Positions 15,251 through 23,555 of a stretch of DNA of 64,000 nt are shown one piece after another; within the stretch, counting starts at the first letter, position 1, and each line of letters opens with the position of its first letter. The notes under the pieces were generated by a model. The model did no database searches. It worked only from the letters and a program-made list of their open reading frames with translations, and was not told the origin of the DNA. The DNA is from Parcubacteria group bacterium Gr01-1014_13 (lineage in GTDB: Bacteria > Patescibacteria > ABY1 > Magasanikbacterales > GWA2-37-8), in the NCBI GenBank assembly GCA_007376295.1, contig VMGB01000003.1, positions 1 to 64,000 on the forward strand, in the 5' to 3' direction. The translations under genes were made by a program, and so were the position numbers.

Positions 15251-16030
15251 TTAGATACCTACTTCAACTTTAGCACCGGTATCGGCCTTAATCTTGAGAT
15301 TACTTGTACTCATCAGCAATTTAATTGTATTATCGGCATTAATTTCCAACTTTTCATCCGTTTTCAATTTAAAGTTATCCCGCATCGTTCCATTTACATC
15401 CATGCCTACTTCGATATTGCTTTCTACATTTCCACCCGTCAATGTCACCATATCATCGGTAGTTATAGTAGCGTTGGCATTTGTGCGAGATTCAATCTTC
15501 AGCACTGGGGAAAAGATATACTTACCTTTTCCAGTTATGTGCAATGACTCGTCAACAACAAAATCTACTTTAACGCTATTAGTGGTGCCGGAAACAACTG
15601 TGAATTTACCATTAACTTCTAGGTTGTTTGAAGGTAATTTTGCTTCGACTGTGGAAGTAGATTTGACTACTAAAACTTTTGTAACATGCAAACGAATTTG
15701 ATTATAGGTGTCTTGGGCCACATTTGTATGAGCTGCCAAAGCCAAGGCGGACTTGGCTTTTAGAGCCAACAGGTCAAAAGTTTTGGACTCGTTAGAAACA
15801 GTTATCCATCCTTGAGTAGCGCTATGCATTTCTATTTTATCGACTGTTAATTGAACAGAGGTAATTCCGTTCATTTGAGCCGCGGCGTCGGTTATGGAAA
15901 TGATAACTTTTCCTTGGGCGGCACTATACGGAGTCGTAGTGGGGTTAGTGTTAACACCAACATTTCCCGTACATCCTGCACCCATTAAAGCAATGGCTGC
16001 AGCAAAGGCCAACAAAATTCCTTTCCTCAT
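15251..16030 (-). CDS. DUF4382 lipoprotein
   Basis: A 259-residue secreted lipoprotein: signal peptide with lipobox MGAGC (Cys20), then a DUF4382 domain at about 39-185 (GKVIISITDAAAQMNGITSV, WITVSNESKTFDLLALK, YNQIRLHVTKVLV, FSPVLKIES). A beta-rich tail repeats NGTM-, DEKLEIN- and STSNLKI-like strands to the C-terminus. The family is of unknown role. No Shine-Dalgarno; an own terminator follows. Confidence 0.88.
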   Translation of the reverse strand: MRKGILLAFAAAIALMGAGCTGNVGVNTNPTTTPYSAAQGKVIISITDAAAQMNGITSVQLTVDKIEMHSATQGWITVSNESKTFDLLALKAKSALALAAHTNVAQDTYNQIRLHVTKVLVVKSTSTVEAKLPSNNLEVNGKFTVVSGTTNSVKVDFVVDESLHITGKGKYIFSPVLKIESRTNANATITTDDMVTLTGGNVESNIEVGMDVNGTMRDNFKLKTDEKLEINADNTIKLLMSTSNLKIKADTGAKVEVGI

Positions 16031-16254
16031 ATGCTTTTTAAATTAAATAAATAAAAAACCCTTTTTAAATCCTGCTTTAATCCTACTCTTCTATTTATGA
16101 AAATTTGATGAAGTTTTTGGACTACTTGTCTTTACAGATATTTAAACACTTGTTAGGAATAAAACAGACAAAACTTGGGATGGCCTATGTCACGGCAGTC
16201 GATTTAATAAAGACGGAAGCGTGTTAAATGGCCCGGCAAAAAAACCTTTACGAC

Positions 16255-16569
16255 CTATCCCTTAGATTTATTTCGTTTACTGAGAATCCACTGAACTGAT
16301 TTGCTTATTGGTTTGTCTGTGCGGTGAATACAACCGAGCCAGCAACATGGGCGTCGCATACCTTCCTTAAGTTCTGAAACGACCCTACTCACATGCTCTT
16401 TCCTCGTCTCTGGTTTCTTATTGGAAATAGTCCAACAAATCCACTCGTTGCGGGCGAGCGGCGTAATATCTTCCCAGGCCGCTAGTGCTTTACGATCAGA
16501 AGTTAGAGCTTTGCGTAAATCAGGCGGCAGATTATGTACTGCACCTCCGGAGATTTCTATTTTAGACAT
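16255..16569 (-). CDS. YdeI/OmpD-associated family protein
   Basis: A 104-residue protein. ALAAWEDITPLARNEWICW and the RRPCCWLGCIHR motif are the family hallmark; PPDLRKAL at 15-22 also matches. The family (COG4430) is widespread in soil and environmental bacteria and poorly characterised, sometimes annotated as bacteriocin protection. No promoter or Shine-Dalgarno could be assigned. Confidence 0.88.
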   Translation of the reverse strand: MSKIEISGGAVHNLPPDLRKALTSDRKALAAWEDITPLARNEWICWTISNKKPETRKEHVSRVVSELKEGMRRPCCWLGCIHRTDKPISKSVQWILSKRNKSKG

Positions 16570-16603
16570 AATGTCTGCTATTAATTTTTTCTACCAAATT
16601 TAT

Positions 16604-17032
16604 CTAATTATTTATTACTTCACCTGTTTTAACAACACCTGGTTCGGCCCGAAAAACTGTTCCATCCTTATTGGTCCGGTAGGCATATTGTTTGCCATCT
16701 ACTGCCAAAAGAACACGAAAGCCGGAAACAAGCGCCTCCGTACACATTTCACCACGTTGTTCGAGGCCAAGGCAGCCATTGTTCCACATCTTCTCTGCAA
16801 CCTCAAGAATAACAATTTTTTTCTCTTCGACACCAAGCCGCATGGCTAAATCTTTTCGTACTACGAGCGCTGCTGGCTCAATAGGAAGATCTGGGTTTCC
16901 GGATTGTAAATTATCGCCTGGGGTAACCGTATTATTGGTATCATTATTGTTAGACTTAGTGACGACTGTAAATACAACGTAACCTATACCCAATACAACT
17001 AATAATACGATAAATAAGATTTTAAATTTCAT
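16604..17032 (-). CDS. Anchored protein with WNNGCLGL...GEMCTEALVSG motif
   Basis: A 142-residue protein with a signal anchor at about 3-24 and a low-complexity Asn/Thr linker. A domain of about 80 residues includes KKIVILEVAEKMWNNGCLGL, GEMCTEALVSGFRVLL and YAYRTNKDGTVFRAE. The paired cysteines probably form a disulphide outside the membrane. I have seen this small domain in other secreted proteins without a secure function. No Shine-Dalgarno is present. Confidence 0.65.
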   Translation of the reverse strand: MKFKILFIVLLVVLGIGYVVFTVVTKSNNNDTNNTVTPGDNLQSGNPDLPIEPAALVVRKDLAMRLGVEEKKIVILEVAEKMWNNGCLGLEQRGEMCTEALVSGFRVLLAVDGKQYAYRTNKDGTVFRAEPGVVKTGEVINN

Positions 17033-17100
17033 ATAAATTAAATAATTTCTTTATATATATATATTCTATCTTACAACTTTTTAATAAAAAAGCAAATTTA

Positions 17101-17177
17101 AAAAAACCTTCCTTAAGAAGGGAATTTAATTACTTAGATGCTTGGTAGAGATATTCGAGACAACATTCCCTTCTTAA
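17101..17177 (-). terminator. Long-loop hairpin at the 3' end of the LRR gene
   Basis: A 13-bp perfect inverted repeat (17113-17125 with 17165-17177) with a 39-nt loop overlaps the stop codon of the LRR gene. On the minus strand it is followed by GGAAGG and seven T. Confidence 0.6.
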
Positions 17178-17668
17178 TCAGTAATAAAATTAGTCAAGGG
17201 TAGTTCTTTCTTAATCTTTTCTAGATCCTGCCTAGAGTAATTATTGCCCGAAAGATTCATTGTCTTTAATTTTTTTAAATTGCCAAGCTCGTAGGGCAAT
17301 CCGGTAAGTTGGTTATTGGAAACATCAAGAATTTCTAAATCCGTAAGCTGGCCCAATTCGGCTGGCAACCCGGTCATTCTGTTATTTTTAAGATTGAGTA
17401 CTTTTAATTTTCTAAGCTTTCTTATCTCAGCCGGCAATGCTCCCGTTAAATTATTACCGGATAAATCCAATTCCGTAATGTTTGTATTATCAAAAATTTC
17501 CATTGGGACGCGGTTTAGATTCTTATTGCTAAGATCAACCTTATTTAGATTATTATTCTCAATAATTCTGGCTGGATTAGGAAAGCCTGATTCTTCGGAC
17601 TTATTAAGACAACCTGCGCCAATCACAAGTAGCGTCAAAGGGAGTAGTAGGATTAATTTTAATTTCAT
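17174..17668 (-). CDS. Leucine-rich-repeat lipoprotein
   Basis: A 164-residue lipoprotein with signal peptide and lipobox VIGAGC (Cys20). About four and a half LRRs follow, with LDLSGNNLTG, LNLKNNRMTGLP, LDVSNNQLTGLP and MNLSGNNYS at 23-residue intervals, before a short helical cap. LRR domains mediate protein binding; outer-face attachment is inferred from the lipobox. The ATG at 17668 gives a canonical signal peptide; an ATG three codons upstream is less likely. Confidence 0.88.
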   Translation of the reverse strand: MKLKLILLLPLTLLVIGAGCLNKSEESGFPNPARIIENNNLNKVDLSNKNLNRVPMEIFDNTNITELDLSGNNLTGALPAEIRKLRKLKVLNLKNNRMTGLPAELGQLTDLEILDVSNNQLTGLPYELGNLKKLKTMNLSGNNYSRQDLEKIKKELPLTNFITD

Positions 17669-17795
17669 ATAAATCATTTACTTTCTTATTTTTGTACAAT
17701 ACAGCTATTAAAAAGCAAAGTCAATGTCTATAATATTTCCAATCTAAACCAACAAAAGCGCCGCATGAATTGGGTGGAAAACTTAGATGTGTATA

Positions 17796-17824
17796 TTGAC
17801 AAAAATACCCCTTAATGATAGTAT
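17796..17824 (+). promoter_or_regulatory. Promoter of the 17902 gene
   Basis: A perfect TTGACA, 17-bp spacer ending in TGA, then TAGTAT (17819-17824). The leader is about 70 nt. Confidence 0.8.
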
Positions 17825-17901
17825 CCTCTGTTCCATCTCTGTTTACTTTTTGTGAAACAAAATTATACAAGGGATGGATCAAACACAACACGGAGGTGTC
17901 T

Positions 17902-18579
17902 ATGGTGAAAATCGTTCTTTTTTCTTTGCTGATTATTTTTCTTGTAATCGTCGCACTCTTCACAGCCTTAATCCTATACGCATATGTTAAGGATAAGACT
18001 AAAAAAAGAAGCGGCCGTACAGAAAATTCAATGTCCGGCACGACTTATAACGCCATTGAGCTGAACGCTGCTATCGAAACGATGCTTGATGAAAAAGCCG
18101 ATTTAACAAAAAGGCTGGAGGGTGCAAAGGTTATAATAAACTATGGCCATTCTCTAAATTCTCAAGGGTTTCTATCGGTAGAAGCTTCATTCAATTCTGG
18201 TAAAAAAGGGCCTCCCACGACCGGCTTCAGTCCAGGACACGGCAATGTAACGATCTCATCTAACTCAAACAAAGATCGCTCTGAGCCGTTCTCCAGCACG
18301 ACTAAAGAACGAGTGGGAAAATATAGGATCTGGAAACTAAAAGATGGCATTTTAATGTTTCATGGATTCTGGGCATCAAACACTGTTACGCGCGCAGACA
18401 AGTCGCTTACGCCAGAATATGAACTGAGATACGATACCAAGACACTCGCCCTTATCTCACTCACTTTTAATGAGGTCGATGAAGAGCGCGGCCGTTCGTT
18501 CCTTGGCGTCCTGCAAATTTCCCGAACAAACAGACACCATCTTCTTGGAGAAAAAATGGGCACCGTAGAATATTTATAG
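17902..18579 (+). CDS. Unknown single-helix membrane protein
   Basis: A 225-residue protein with a membrane helix at about 3-27, a basic stop-transfer KDKTKKRSGR, and a soluble domain of mixed strands and helices (AAIETMLDEKADLTKRLEGAKV, RIWKLKDGILMFHGFWASN, YELRYDTKTLALISLTF). No family was recognised. The start is fixed by GGAGGTGT just before the ATG and by the promoter, which excludes an upstream ATG at 17815 inside the -10 region. It is a single-gene unit. Confidence 0.75.
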   Translation: MVKIVLFSLLIIFLVIVALFTALILYAYVKDKTKKRSGRTENSMSGTTYNAIELNAAIETMLDEKADLTKRLEGAKVIINYGHSLNSQGFLSVEASFNSGKKGPPTTGFSPGHGNVTISSNSNKDRSEPFSSTTKERVGKYRIWKLKDGILMFHGFWASNTVTRADKSLTPEYELRYDTKTLALISLTFNEVDEERGRSFLGVLQISRTNRHHLLGEKMGTVEYL

Positions 18580-18638
18580 CCAGCACATAAAAAGTAAGTC
18601 TTTCGACGCTATACATTAAGTAGCGGCCAAAAAAATTA

Positions 18639-18696
18639 CACCCGAGCCGCTTACACAGCTTAATAAATAATTTGTTACGCTGTGTAAGCTCGGGTG
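18639..18696 (+). terminator. Very long two-part hairpin after the 17902 gene
   Basis: An 11-bp arm GCTTACACAGC/GCTGTGTAAGC (18649-18659 with 18679-18689) sits inside an outer CACCCGAG/CGGGTG arm (18639-18646 with 18691-18696). The outer arms are joined by a 2-nt bulge on one side. There is no long T tract, so it may be an mRNA-end stabiliser or the trace of a small element rather than a terminator. Confidence 0.5.
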
Positions 18697-18702
18697 AATA
18701 AA

Positions 18703-18733
18703 AATACTCCGGTTTTTGCCCGGAGTATTTTAT
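18703..18733 (+). terminator. Intrinsic terminator
   Basis: AATACTCCGG pairs with CCGGAGTATT (18703-18712 with 18719-18728), followed by TTATTT. Confidence 0.8.
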
Positions 18734-18739
18734 TTGTAG

Positions 18740-19013
18740 GGTTAATCGAGACACTTGGCAAACTTTTTAAATTGCCATATACTAATCCTATCTTTGACAA
18801 TTCACTTTAGCAGCAGGTTGGGGTTCGAATCCCTTAGGAATCAATAATAAAATAAATTTAAATACCACCATCCCTCACTCTTCTACTACTTATAAACAAA
18901 ATAGTATGAAAATAATCAGAATTAAACCCACAACATTATTTAAATTGAAAATTGTTATCATTATGGCAAACCTGCTGGTGACCTGAGTTGTGAAAAACAT
19001 ACTTCTCCAAAAC
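18740..19013. other. Gene-free stretch with a tRNA 3'-end-like fragment
   Basis: Around 18808-18842 the sequence GGGGTTCGAATCCC resembles a tRNA T arm followed by an acceptor-like tail, but there is no matching 5' half, the T stem is imperfect, and no CCA follows. Such fragments can mark integration sites next to islands, and the unusual operon 19014-23395 starts directly downstream. No duplicate of the fragment was found at the other side. The rest is AT-rich and holds nothing recognisable. Confidence 0.3.
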
Positions 19014-19625
19014 TTATTCAAACAAGAAAGGCAGCGCAATAATGGTGGTATCGCTGTATAAAATATTTAAATAAATAGTTTGCCCTAAAATTGGTGTTGG
19101 ACCAACTTTGATAGATACTTGCTTTATCCAGCAGCCGGCCTTTATTTGATTGGCCTCTATCTGTTTTATTATTTTTTCTGACTTCTTTCCAGGGTCTTCA
19201 GGCATTTGCAGAGGGCAATCTCTAAGAATCTCAATGAGTTTCTGAGCAAAATTTCTCCAAAAACTAATATTATCAAAACTATCTGTTTGAATACCAGCAC
19301 TGCTTAATAATTTTTTTATTTCCTGTCTCAGTTCTTTAAAAGAGATTACTGCTGAAACCAATGCAATTATCAAATTAGTATTACCGTAATCTTTAGTTGT
19401 GACTATCAAATCATTAAGTCTTTTTAAAATTTCCAAAGCAGGGGTCCTATCCATATCAGTATGAACAGACCAATTACAAAAAAAATCTAAAAGTTGAAAG
19501 TTTTCAGCCTTAGTTTTATCAATTAACTTTCTCATCAAAACCATTAAGTGAGCTACCTGACTTTCAGTGAGAGTTTTATCAGACGCTATAATTTCCTTAA
19601 TTTTACGGATAATTTCATCCTCCAT
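19014..19625 (-). CDS. Unknown protein, third gene of an AT-rich three-gene operon
   Basis: A 203-residue protein. Residues 1-60 are helical (TESQVAHLMVLMRKLIDKTK), the middle is helical with ALVSAVISFKELRQEIKKLL, and the last 45 residues turn beta-rich (CWIKQVSIKVGPTPILGQTIYLNILYSD). No family, membrane segment or catalytic motif was recognised. It starts 12 nt after the 981-residue gene and probably belongs to the same transcript. It may be a specificity or regulatory partner of the large protein; this is inference from position. Confidence 0.6.
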   Translation of the reverse strand: MEDEIIRKIKEIIASDKTLTESQVAHLMVLMRKLIDKTKAENFQLLDFFCNWSVHTDMDRTPALEILKRLNDLIVTTKDYGNTNLIIALVSAVISFKELRQEIKKLLSSAGIQTDSFDNISFWRNFAQKLIEILRDCPLQMPEDPGKKSEKIIKQIEANQIKAGCWIKQVSIKVGPTPILGQTIYLNILYSDTTIIALPFLFE

Positions 19626-19637
19626 ATCTTTAATGCT

Positions 19638-22583
19638 TTAGTGAACCACTTCTTTCAACTGCCAGAACGTACTACTCCCCTTTTCAATGAGGATGTTTAT
19701 TAATTTAACCACTTTTTCCTGAACAACCTTATTACCATTTTTATATATTACACTAAGAGCCTCTTTAATCTGACCATCATACAAAAGCGGCCCTCGATGA
19801 CGGAATGAATTTAATTTATTATCAGAATCAAGCAGATAATACCAAATAACTTCCAAGCATTTTTCTGGATTCTTTTCAGCAAGATAAGGGAGGCGTTTTA
19901 ACAAACCATAATCCCAATCAATGTCGCCACCAGATTTTTTTAGCGTATCGGCCATTTTTTCAACAACTATACTGTCATCTATAATCTCTCTGTCGGGATT
20001 AATCCAAAAACCAAAACCAGAAAATATTCCAGACTCTTTTATATTATCTATAACCCAACTCCAAAAATTAATAAGTTTTTCTTTACTAACATGATTTTCC
20101 TCCAACCACTTATCACTAGCTACATCTTTAGTTAAACAACTACGACCTATGAAAGACACAAACTCCTGCTGACGAGTTATATTAATTTTTTTCCAAAAAG
20201 CGCTGATTAAAGGATTATCTATTCCTATATTAAAATGAGCAAAAGCAAGAGCGAGATGAATTGCTAGGGTTTCATCTAAACCTTTCACATACTTCCTTTG
20301 TGTATATACTTCAGGGTCTAGTCCGATTGCATATTGATAATAATCTTTAAGCGCTATAAAAAGTTGCTCATATAAAGTACTGGATAAATAACCTTCCCAA
20401 GTCGCAAGATAAATATCTTTTTTAGTACGGTCGTCTTTAGGAAAAATTTCAGGAAATAGACCAGCTATAAACTCCTGATCCCGGAAATGAAATGAGGCTA
20501 GATATCGGCCTAACATAAAACGAACTGCTAAAGAATTATCCTGAAGAACCTGCTTGTAAAGCAATTTAATATCATCCAACAATACTTTTCCATCATTCTC
20601 AACAAACACTACAAATGCTTCACAGGCCCTGCCACGGACTGAATTAATAGCTATGTGATATAATTCGCCATATTCTGGTTTCTCATCATCTACTGAAGGA
20701 CTATCTTTAATAGTGAAAAGATAAGAAATTAAATCTTTACTTTGTTGTCTATAAATTTCATGGACTTCTTTTCTTGTTTCTTTGCTTTCTAAAGTAAAGA
20801 GCAGGATATCTGCCACAATAGTGTGTAACCCTACCCAATCTACCAACAAAAATCTATCATCTTTTTTATCTTTATTTTTCCTAAAGGGCTTTAGTTCCCC
20901 ATCTTTTCTAATCACATCAAACAAGCTAATGAGCTGGCCTATTTGTTTTAAATTTAACGATTGTTTATTACGCAACATTTCTTCGATACCACGCAAAATA
21001 GAATATAAATAATGTGGGTGAATAGACTCCCTGCCATAAAACCCTTTTATACTTTCGAGATAATCATTTGGCCGTTTCTTTATATCTTCTCTTAAAGCAT
21101 CCCCTAGGCCTTCTACTCCTCGTGGATTTAAGAAGTCATCGTTCTTAAACTCTTCCTCAAATTTTTCTGCAGTCCAATCAGACTTTAATTTAGTAATAAT
21201 TTTATCAATAGTAAAATCAGCAATATTTACCGGAGATGTATGATGTACCCACCCACCTCTTGCTTTACCAACTGTCGGTTCAGGAATATAGTTTGTACTA
21301 TCAATGTCGACATGAAATTTATCTTTTATAACGCTCTTATTCTCTGGTGTCAGCCACTCTTTGATTAAACTAAGAATTTGTTTACCATCACGTTTTCTCC
21401 ATTTTTCTACATCCTTATCTTCAAGACTGCCGCCAAAGTAACCAAAGATGCTATTAATATATTTTTGCTGAGTTTCTTTATCAAAGAATTTAAAGCTTCG
21501 TTTTAGTGATTGATGATACTCGGCCCCACCTTCAATTTCAGAATATGTTTCACCAACTTCAAATACCTTAAAGAATGCTTTCTTTAATTCTTCTTTAAAA
21601 ACATTAGGACACTGAGATAAGGCAAAGAGTTTCAGCCTCCACATTGAACGAGACGAAGGCAAATTATTGATATACTCAAAAAATCTTCTAGCCGTGCTCT
21701 CATTTTCACAGTTTTTACCAACTGTTCTTTCAACAATTTTTTTAATTGAGGCCGCAAGGTTTTTTATATCCTCTCTAAAGGAAGCGCTTCTCTTACCGCT
21801 AAGCTCTAAAGTAAAAAAATCTACATCATATAAAGTAAATGAGTCGGAATATTCAAATATTTTTGTCTCGTCGTGGTCTGATAGTTTAACCATACTAGCC
21901 ATTACATCAGTGGTGAGTTGCAAAGATCGCTCAACGTACTCCTCTTCTATATTGGCTAAAGCCTCAAAAATACCAGAGGCATCCAAATCACTTACATAGA
22001 AAGGATCGTCTTTACTAAAACTATCTTTGGCAGAAACTTCCTCTTTACTTTTAACTAAAAGTAAAGCTTGGGCCAACTCTAACAAGGCCTGGCCTTCTTT
22101 TTTTTCTACTAAACTACTAACAACTTTTTCAAACTCATAACCAGTCTTACGGAAGGCACGCATTAAATAAATCCACCTCTCATCTCTCACTTTTGATGTA
22201 AGAGATTTTATCTGCTCTGCTGGGAGGATGTATAAAATCCAAAAAAACCTATCAATAACCTCCGGGTTAAAATTTTCTTCGCTAATTTCCACTGATTTAA
22301 TAACTTGAGCAACTCCATCAGGATCTTTTGCGGCAATTCGAGCCAAATACTCGAGCTCCGGCATTGTATAAAAAATCTGAGTAGTATTAACAGCTCTTTT
22401 CTTTAAACCATTAAAAAACCCTTCTTTCCAAAACCACTTGATCCAGAATTCATCAGCCATTGAAAAAAAGAATCTTTTAGCATCCTCATTTAACAAAAGA
22501 TCCTGCCCAACTTTAACATTAGCAGATTCTAATCCTGCTTTAAAAAACGCCTCTATTTTATTATGTAATTCAAGCTGGTTCAT
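19638..22583 (-). CDS. Very large alpha-helical protein of unknown family (981 aa)
   Basis: A 981-residue soluble, overwhelmingly helical protein without visible P-loop, nuclease or membrane motif. Repeated aromatic-rich helical stretches such as FWIKWFWKEGFFNGL, DRFFWILYILPAEQ, LATWEGYLSSTLYEQLFIALKDYYQYAIG and LINFWSWVIDNIKESG suggest an alpha-solenoid like the C-terminal sensor regions of bacterial STAND/NACHT immune proteins, though no ATPase is attached. Its start overlaps the upstream gene's stop by four bases (ATGA), implying coupled translation. The AT content is clearly above that of core genes (19 of 60 G/C at 20401-20460). The function is unknown. Confidence 0.75.
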   Translation of the reverse strand: MNQLELHNKIEAFFKAGLESANVKVGQDLLLNEDAKRFFFSMADEFWIKWFWKEGFFNGLKKRAVNTTQIFYTMPELEYLARIAAKDPDGVAQVIKSVEISEENFNPEVIDRFFWILYILPAEQIKSLTSKVRDERWIYLMRAFRKTGYEFEKVVSSLVEKKEGQALLELAQALLLVKSKEEVSAKDSFSKDDPFYVSDLDASGIFEALANIEEEYVERSLQLTTDVMASMVKLSDHDETKIFEYSDSFTLYDVDFFTLELSGKRSASFREDIKNLAASIKKIVERTVGKNCENESTARRFFEYINNLPSSRSMWRLKLFALSQCPNVFKEELKKAFFKVFEVGETYSEIEGGAEYHQSLKRSFKFFDKETQQKYINSIFGYFGGSLEDKDVEKWRKRDGKQILSLIKEWLTPENKSVIKDKFHVDIDSTNYIPEPTVGKARGGWVHHTSPVNIADFTIDKIITKLKSDWTAEKFEEEFKNDDFLNPRGVEGLGDALREDIKKRPNDYLESIKGFYGRESIHPHYLYSILRGIEEMLRNKQSLNLKQIGQLISLFDVIRKDGELKPFRKNKDKKDDRFLLVDWVGLHTIVADILLFTLESKETRKEVHEIYRQQSKDLISYLFTIKDSPSVDDEKPEYGELYHIAINSVRGRACEAFVVFVENDGKVLLDDIKLLYKQVLQDNSLAVRFMLGRYLASFHFRDQEFIAGLFPEIFPKDDRTKKDIYLATWEGYLSSTLYEQLFIALKDYYQYAIGLDPEVYTQRKYVKGLDETLAIHLALAFAHFNIGIDNPLISAFWKKINITRQQEFVSFIGRSCLTKDVASDKWLEENHVSKEKLINFWSWVIDNIKESGIFSGFGFWINPDREIIDDSIVVEKMADTLKKSGGDIDWDYGLLKRLPYLAEKNPEKCLEVIWYYLLDSDNKLNSFRHRGPLLYDGQIKEALSVIYKNGNKVVQEKVVKLINILIEKGSSTFWQLKEVVH

Positions 22584-23368
22584 ACACTAGGAATATTCTC
22601 AATAATCTTTTTCATGTCAATAAAAAAACTTCCAAACACCCTCTTGAAGCTTTCGACGCTTAGGCATTTCTCATTTTCACATGTCGGATCTTCAAGCTGT
22701 CTAAATCCGTTTGTAATTGCCGCTTGCTGATGGTGTGTAACACCGGTAAAAAATTGATAGTATTTTTTAATTTTAGAACATGATAATTCTATTGTTTCAA
22801 AAAGCTCTACTGTTATTGCGCCTTTTTTAAAAAGATCTTTCAATGTTTTACCGAAATCATCTTCGTTGGCAGAAAATATTGAAAGCATTTCTCGAATAGA
22901 GGAGGCTGCATGCTCTCTCCACTCCTCATTATAATTTTCAGACCCAAATGCAAATACTGCCCCACGTAAATGACGGCGGTGGTCATTTGTCACACCTTTC
23001 GCTGGATAGCTCTCTGGACGTAATCCATCCAACTTTAATCTAGATAAGTTATAAACTAAAAGACTTATTTTATTTATATCTTCTTCTGATATCCCCAACT
23101 GTTTGAATCCAACCTCATAAAAATTAACTATTTTTTCCTGCACTTCATTTCCTTCTAACAAATCATTGGAATTACCAATGCCAGGAGAACTAAAGTAATA
23201 GTTAACAATTTTATCTCTACCAACGTTTTCACCAGACGATCCAGCAACATAAGAATTTTGTTCTTTTTTAGAAAAACGAAAAATAACCTTGCTGATCAAC
23301 TCTTTACCGCCAAATAAAGCAAGGATGGCTAGTAAAATCTTTAAAATCGTATCTATTACATCAGACAT
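22580..23368 (-). CDS. Membrane-anchored protein with GENVGRDKI box, first gene of the operon
   Basis: A 262-residue protein starting at MSDVIDTILK (an ATG nine codons upstream is possible). A membrane helix lies at about 5-22, then a basic segment and SYVAGSSGENVGRDKIVNYY, a G-x-N-V-G-R-D-K box similar to linkers in several bacterial conflict-system proteins. The C-terminal half is helical with HRRHLRGAVFAFGSENYNEE, WREHAASSIREML and KKYYQFFTGVTHHQ; its conserved-looking His/Arg residues suggest a functional site, perhaps HEPN-like, but no family can be named. It is translationally coupled to the 981-residue gene. A membrane-tethered effector is a possible role. Confidence 0.65.
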   Translation of the reverse strand: MSDVIDTILKILLAILALFGGKELISKVIFRFSKKEQNSYVAGSSGENVGRDKIVNYYFSSPGIGNSNDLLEGNEVQEKIVNFYEVGFKQLGISEEDINKISLLVYNLSRLKLDGLRPESYPAKGVTNDHRRHLRGAVFAFGSENYNEEWREHAASSIREMLSIFSANEDDFGKTLKDLFKKGAITVELFETIELSCSKIKKYYQFFTGVTHHQQAAITNGFRQLEDPTCENEKCLSVESFKRVFGSFFIDMKKIIENIPSV

Positions 23369-23496
23369 AATTCTGGTTAGGGTCGTTGAAACCACCGGGC
23401 AATAGTGAATATGGTCGCTAGACTACTGATTATATTTATAACTAATTGATTCATAGTTACTTAAGCTTAACTTAACCATAAAATATCTGCAAGCAA

Positions 23497-23533
23497 ATTA
23501 AAACACCCACCAAAGCCGAAGCTAAGATGGGTG
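23497..23533 (-). terminator. Intrinsic terminator of the secreted repeat lipoprotein gene
   Basis: CACCCA/TGGGTG outer stem with an inner AGC-TTCG-GCT tetraloop stem on the minus strand, followed by TTTTAATTT. Confidence 0.8.
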
Positions 23534-23555
23534 CGTGGTCTAATATAAAAAATTA

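Noticed and set aside
18906..18986. 26-codon plus-strand ORF
   Set aside because: No Shine-Dalgarno, no promoter and no recognisable motif; length is expected by chance.
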